NCBI GenBank assembly: GCA_900466575.1 | Contig: UBMP01000009.1 | Coordinates: forward strand, 124,001 to 188,000 | DNA length: 64,000 nucleotides | Reading direction: 5' to 3' | Origin: Hyphomicrobiales bacterium | GTDB lineage: Bacteria; Pseudomonadota; Alphaproteobacteria; Rhizobiales; Rhizobiaceae | Shown: piece by piece, positions 62,040 through 64,000 of the stretch | Layout: each line of letters begins with the position of its first letter | How positions within the stretch are numbered: the stretch's first letter is position 1 | Translations under genes and position numbers: made by a program | Notes under the pieces: model-generated | The model's database searches: none | Told to the model about the DNA's origin: nothing | What the model saw: the letters and a program-made list of their open reading frames with translations, nothing else

Positions 62040-63212
62040 ATGGTACATGCGAGCCTGGCGCTGACAGCAGCCACCATTTTGCCGGAAGATTCTAACGACG
62101 CGGTGCTCGTTGGCCGTATCTGGTCGAAGGCTGCCGGCGGGCCGTCGCCCATGATTTTGCGGGAAGGACATGTCCGCGATCTCTCCGGCCACGTCGCGAC
62201 AATTGCCTCGCTTCTGGAGAAGCCGGATGTTGCCTCATGGCTTTCGACCCTGACGGATCTGCCCAACCTCGGCCCGCTGGATGCCTTCCTGAACGGAGAG
62301 GCTGGCGAGCTGCTGGCCCCCGTCGATCTGCAGGCGATCAAGGCGGCGGGCGTGACCTTCGCCGGCAGCATGCTGGAACGCGTCATCGAGGAGCAGGCCA
62401 AGGGCGACAGCGGCCGTGCTGAGGAAATACGCAAGCGGCTTGCGCCAGTGCTCGGCGAAAGCCTGAAGGGTGTGGTTGCCGGATCGCCGGAGGCGGCCAA
62501 GGTCAAGGCGCTGCTGCAGGACATGGGCCTCTGGTCACAATATCTCGAAGTCGGCATCGGCCCGGACGCGGAGATTTTCACCAAGGCACAAGTCATGTCC
62601 GCTGTCGGTTGCGGCGCCAAGGTGGGAATCCATCCGATCTCCGAATGGAACAACCCGGAGCCGGAAGTCGTGCTGGCCGTACGCTCCGACGGGACGATTG
62701 TCGGCGCGACGCTCGGCAATGACGTCAATCTCCGCGATGTCGAGGGCCGCTCGGCCCTGCTGCTCGGCAAGGCCAAGGACAACAATGCCTCCTGTGCCAT
62801 CGGGCCGTTCATCCGCCTGTTCGACACGGGCTTCACGCTGGGCGATGTCGGCGGTTTGAGTGTCTCTTTGAGCGTGACTGGCGAGGACGGGTTCGAGATG
62901 ACGGGCGTCAGCCATATGTCCGCCATCAGCCGTTCCCCGACCGACCTTGCCAGCCAGATGCTCAACCGCAACCATCAATATCCCGATGGGGCTGTCCTCT
63001 TCCTCGGCACGATGTTCGCGCCGGTCAAGGACCGTCGCGGTCCCGGCCTCGGCTTCACGCATGAGATCGGCGATCGGGTGGAAATTGCATCGCCCCGGCT
63101 TGGCCGCCTCGTCAACATTGTGGACCGCACCGATGCCTGCCGGGAATGGACCTTCGGCGTCCGGGCGCTGATGCAGAACTTGGCCGCGCGCGGGCTCATC
63201 GACCGGCTGTAA
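62040..63212 (+). CDS. Fumarylacetoacetate hydrolase family protein
   Basis: A 390-residue enzyme of the FAH superfamily, longer than simple 2-keto-pentenoate hydratases because of an N-terminal domain. The catalytic core has AGSMLERVIEEQAKGDSGRA, VGCGAKVGIHPISEWNNPEP, EVVLAVRSDGTIVGATLGND and NLRDVEGRSALLLGKAKDNN. Members near pentose importers are 2-keto-3-deoxy-sugar-acid dehydratases, for example of L-arabinonate or D-arabinonate. It is divergent from the YtfQ-type importer, which fits that role. The exact substrate is inferred. Confidence 0.9.
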   Translation: MVHASLALTAATILPEDSNDAVLVGRIWSKAAGGPSPMILREGHVRDLSGHVATIASLLEKPDVASWLSTLTDLPNLGPLDAFLNGEAGELLAPVDLQAIKAAGVTFAGSMLERVIEEQAKGDSGRAEEIRKRLAPVLGESLKGVVAGSPEAAKVKALLQDMGLWSQYLEVGIGPDAEIFTKAQVMSAVGCGAKVGIHPISEWNNPEPEVVLAVRSDGTIVGATLGNDVNLRDVEGRSALLLGKAKDNNASCAIGPFIRLFDTGFTLGDVGGLSVSLSVTGEDGFEMTGVSHMSAISRSPTDLASQMLNRNHQYPDGAVLFLGTMFAPVKDRRGPGLGFTHEIGDRVEIASPRLGRLVNIVDRTDACREWTFGVRALMQNLAARGLIDRL

Positions 63213-63251
63213 GCGCGCAGCATAAAGAACGCGGGCGTTTCCGGGTTTGGC

Positions 63252-63383
63252 ACCCCCTCATCCGACCCTTCGGGCCACCTTCTCCCCGGTGGGGAGAAGA
63301 GGGAGCGAGCCGCAGCCTCCCGGTCTTCCTCGCCCCTTCGGGGAGAGGTCCGCCGAGCGATAGCGGAGGCGGGGTCAGGGGGT
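63252..63383. repeat. Dispersed intergenic repeat, copy 5
   Basis: This begins CCCCCTCATCCGACCCTTC, contains CTTCTCCCCGGTGGGGAGAAG, and ends CCGAGCGATAGCGGAGGCGGGG. It is nearly the same as the copy at 52456, including the ATAGCGGAGGCGGGG end. It occupies the first half of the 329-bp gap after the FAH-family gene; the second half shows no further gene or repeat. Confidence 0.8.
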
Positions 63384-63541
63384 GGCCGCGCGCAAACGGA
63401 AACTTGCGAATGCTTTGGCAGGGCAGGGGATAAACTCCCTGCTTCCTTGTTTTCGTTTGCTGAAAGGGCCATCCTGACGCAACGGAAGGGCGGCTTCGAG
63501 TCTCACGCGCCCGATCCGCCAGAGGGGAGCCCCAAACCGCC

Positions 63542-64000
63542 ATGCGAGAGCCGATCACGATCAGTTTTTCGGGCGGAAGTGCATTGCTCCTGCAATCCAA
63601 TTCGAGCCGTTTCGACGAGCAGTTCCAGAAGCGCATCTGGTCGCTGGCAAGCGACCTGCAGGCGGCCCCCGGCTTTACCGAAACCGTGCCGGGCATGAAC
63701 AATATTCTTGCCCTGTTCAACCCGGATGAGATCGCGCCGGAACAGGCGCGAAAGGAACTGACCGAGCGCTGGGCCAAGGCGCAGCCGTTGCCGCGCCGGG
63801 GCAAGACGGTGGAAATTCCGGTCGTTTATGGCGGCCAGAATGGCGAGGACTTCAAGCCTTGGGCGCGCCATTGCGGGCTGGCTCCGCTGGAGGCCGCACA
63901 GCGCCATGCGGCGGGCACCTATCAGGTGGCGGCCATCGGCGCGATGCCGGGCTTTCCCTATCTCTCCGGTCTCGACCCGGCGCTTGCCATTGCAAGGCGC
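63542..64000 (+). CDS. pxpB: 5-Oxoprolinase subunit B (KipI family), 3' end outside window
   Basis: The first 153 codons are present and the frame is still open at the right edge. The N-terminus has MREPITISFSGGSALLLQSN, FTETVPGMNNILALFNPDE and a later AAGTYQVAAIGAMPGFPYL, the KipI/PxpB signature (GFxPGFPYL-like). PxpB forms 5-oxoprolinase with PxpC and PxpA, which recycle pyroglutamate to glutamate. The partner genes would lie to the right. GAGGGGAG precedes ATG 63542. Confidence 0.9.
   Translation, partial: MREPITISFSGGSALLLQSNSSRFDEQFQKRIWSLASDLQAAPGFTETVPGMNNILALFNPDEIAPEQARKELTERWAKAQPLPRRGKTVEIPVVYGGQNGEDFKPWARHCGLAPLEAAQRHAAGTYQVAAIGAMPGFPYLSGLDPALAIARR

Overview
The window is a GC-rich, densely coded stretch that looks like a chromosome or large replicon of an alphaproteobacterium of the Rhizobiaceae type (Rhizobium/Ensifer/Shinella/Agrobacterium-like). 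This is inferred from the IolC-DUF2090 fusion, the idhA/iolR/iolCDEB layout, many ABC importers, the cisplatin-response ligase pair, IolR-type GGAA-N6-TTCC boxes, Zur-type boxes and a dispersed CCCCTCATCC...GGGGTGAGGGG repeat typical of rhizobia. No tRNA, rRNA, CRISPR, phage or insertion sequence was seen. The species cannot be fixed from the sequence.

Layout. 1-2.0 kb: an OsmF/YehZ-type osmoprotectant binding protein and a cut-off YehY-type permease. 2.3-2.5 kb: a probable small RNA of four hairpins, each exposing a CCTCC anti-Shine-Dalgarno loop. 2.7-11.1 kb: a WGR protein, then the myo-inositol catabolic locus (idhA, divergent iolR, then iolC-DUF2090, iolD, iolE, iolB). 11.8-16.6 kb: a branched-chain amino acid type ABC importer with a fused permease-ATPase. 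17-19.6 kb: ligase-associated exonuclease plus ATP-dependent ligase, followed by an AT-richer J-domain membrane protein. 21.3-25.4 kb: SDR and NTF2-like genes, a divergent LysR regulator and a DbpA-like RNA helicase.

25.5-38 kb: a composite catabolic island with BtpA-family protein, DeoR repressor, SDR, importer ATPase, FGGY kinase, HAD phosphatase, a biuret-hydrolase-like cysteine hydrolase, a second hydrolase-fold protein that has lost its catalytic triad, and allophanate hydrolase. It runs into a convergent operon with the permeases and binding protein that the ATPase probably serves. 38.3-40.8 kb: a flavin monooxygenase-like gene coupled to a questin-oxidase-like gene. 40.8-48.1 kb: a six-gene sugar importer/dehydrogenase/epimerase operon, divergent from its LacI regulator with two operators. 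48.2-52.4 kb: a COG0523 GTPase behind two Zur-like boxes, then a cobalamin riboswitch and a BtuFCD/CbtJKL-like importer. 52.6-56.4 kb: an orphan molybdenum hydroxylase large subunit and a diguanylate cyclase. 56.4-63.2 kb: a FadR-type regulator, a YtfQRT-YjfF-like sugar importer and a divergent fumarylacetoacetate-hydrolase-family enzyme. 63.5 kb to the end: the start of a 5-oxoprolinase subunit B gene.

The common theme is uptake and oxidation of polyols, sugars and nitrogen compounds, with one local regulator per uptake system. The most unusual items are the anti-SD small RNA, the catalytically dead biuret-hydrolase paralogue inside a kinase/phosphatase operon, the monooxygenase/questin-oxidase pair with a shared divergent palindrome, and the recurring hairpins placed just after binding-protein genes.
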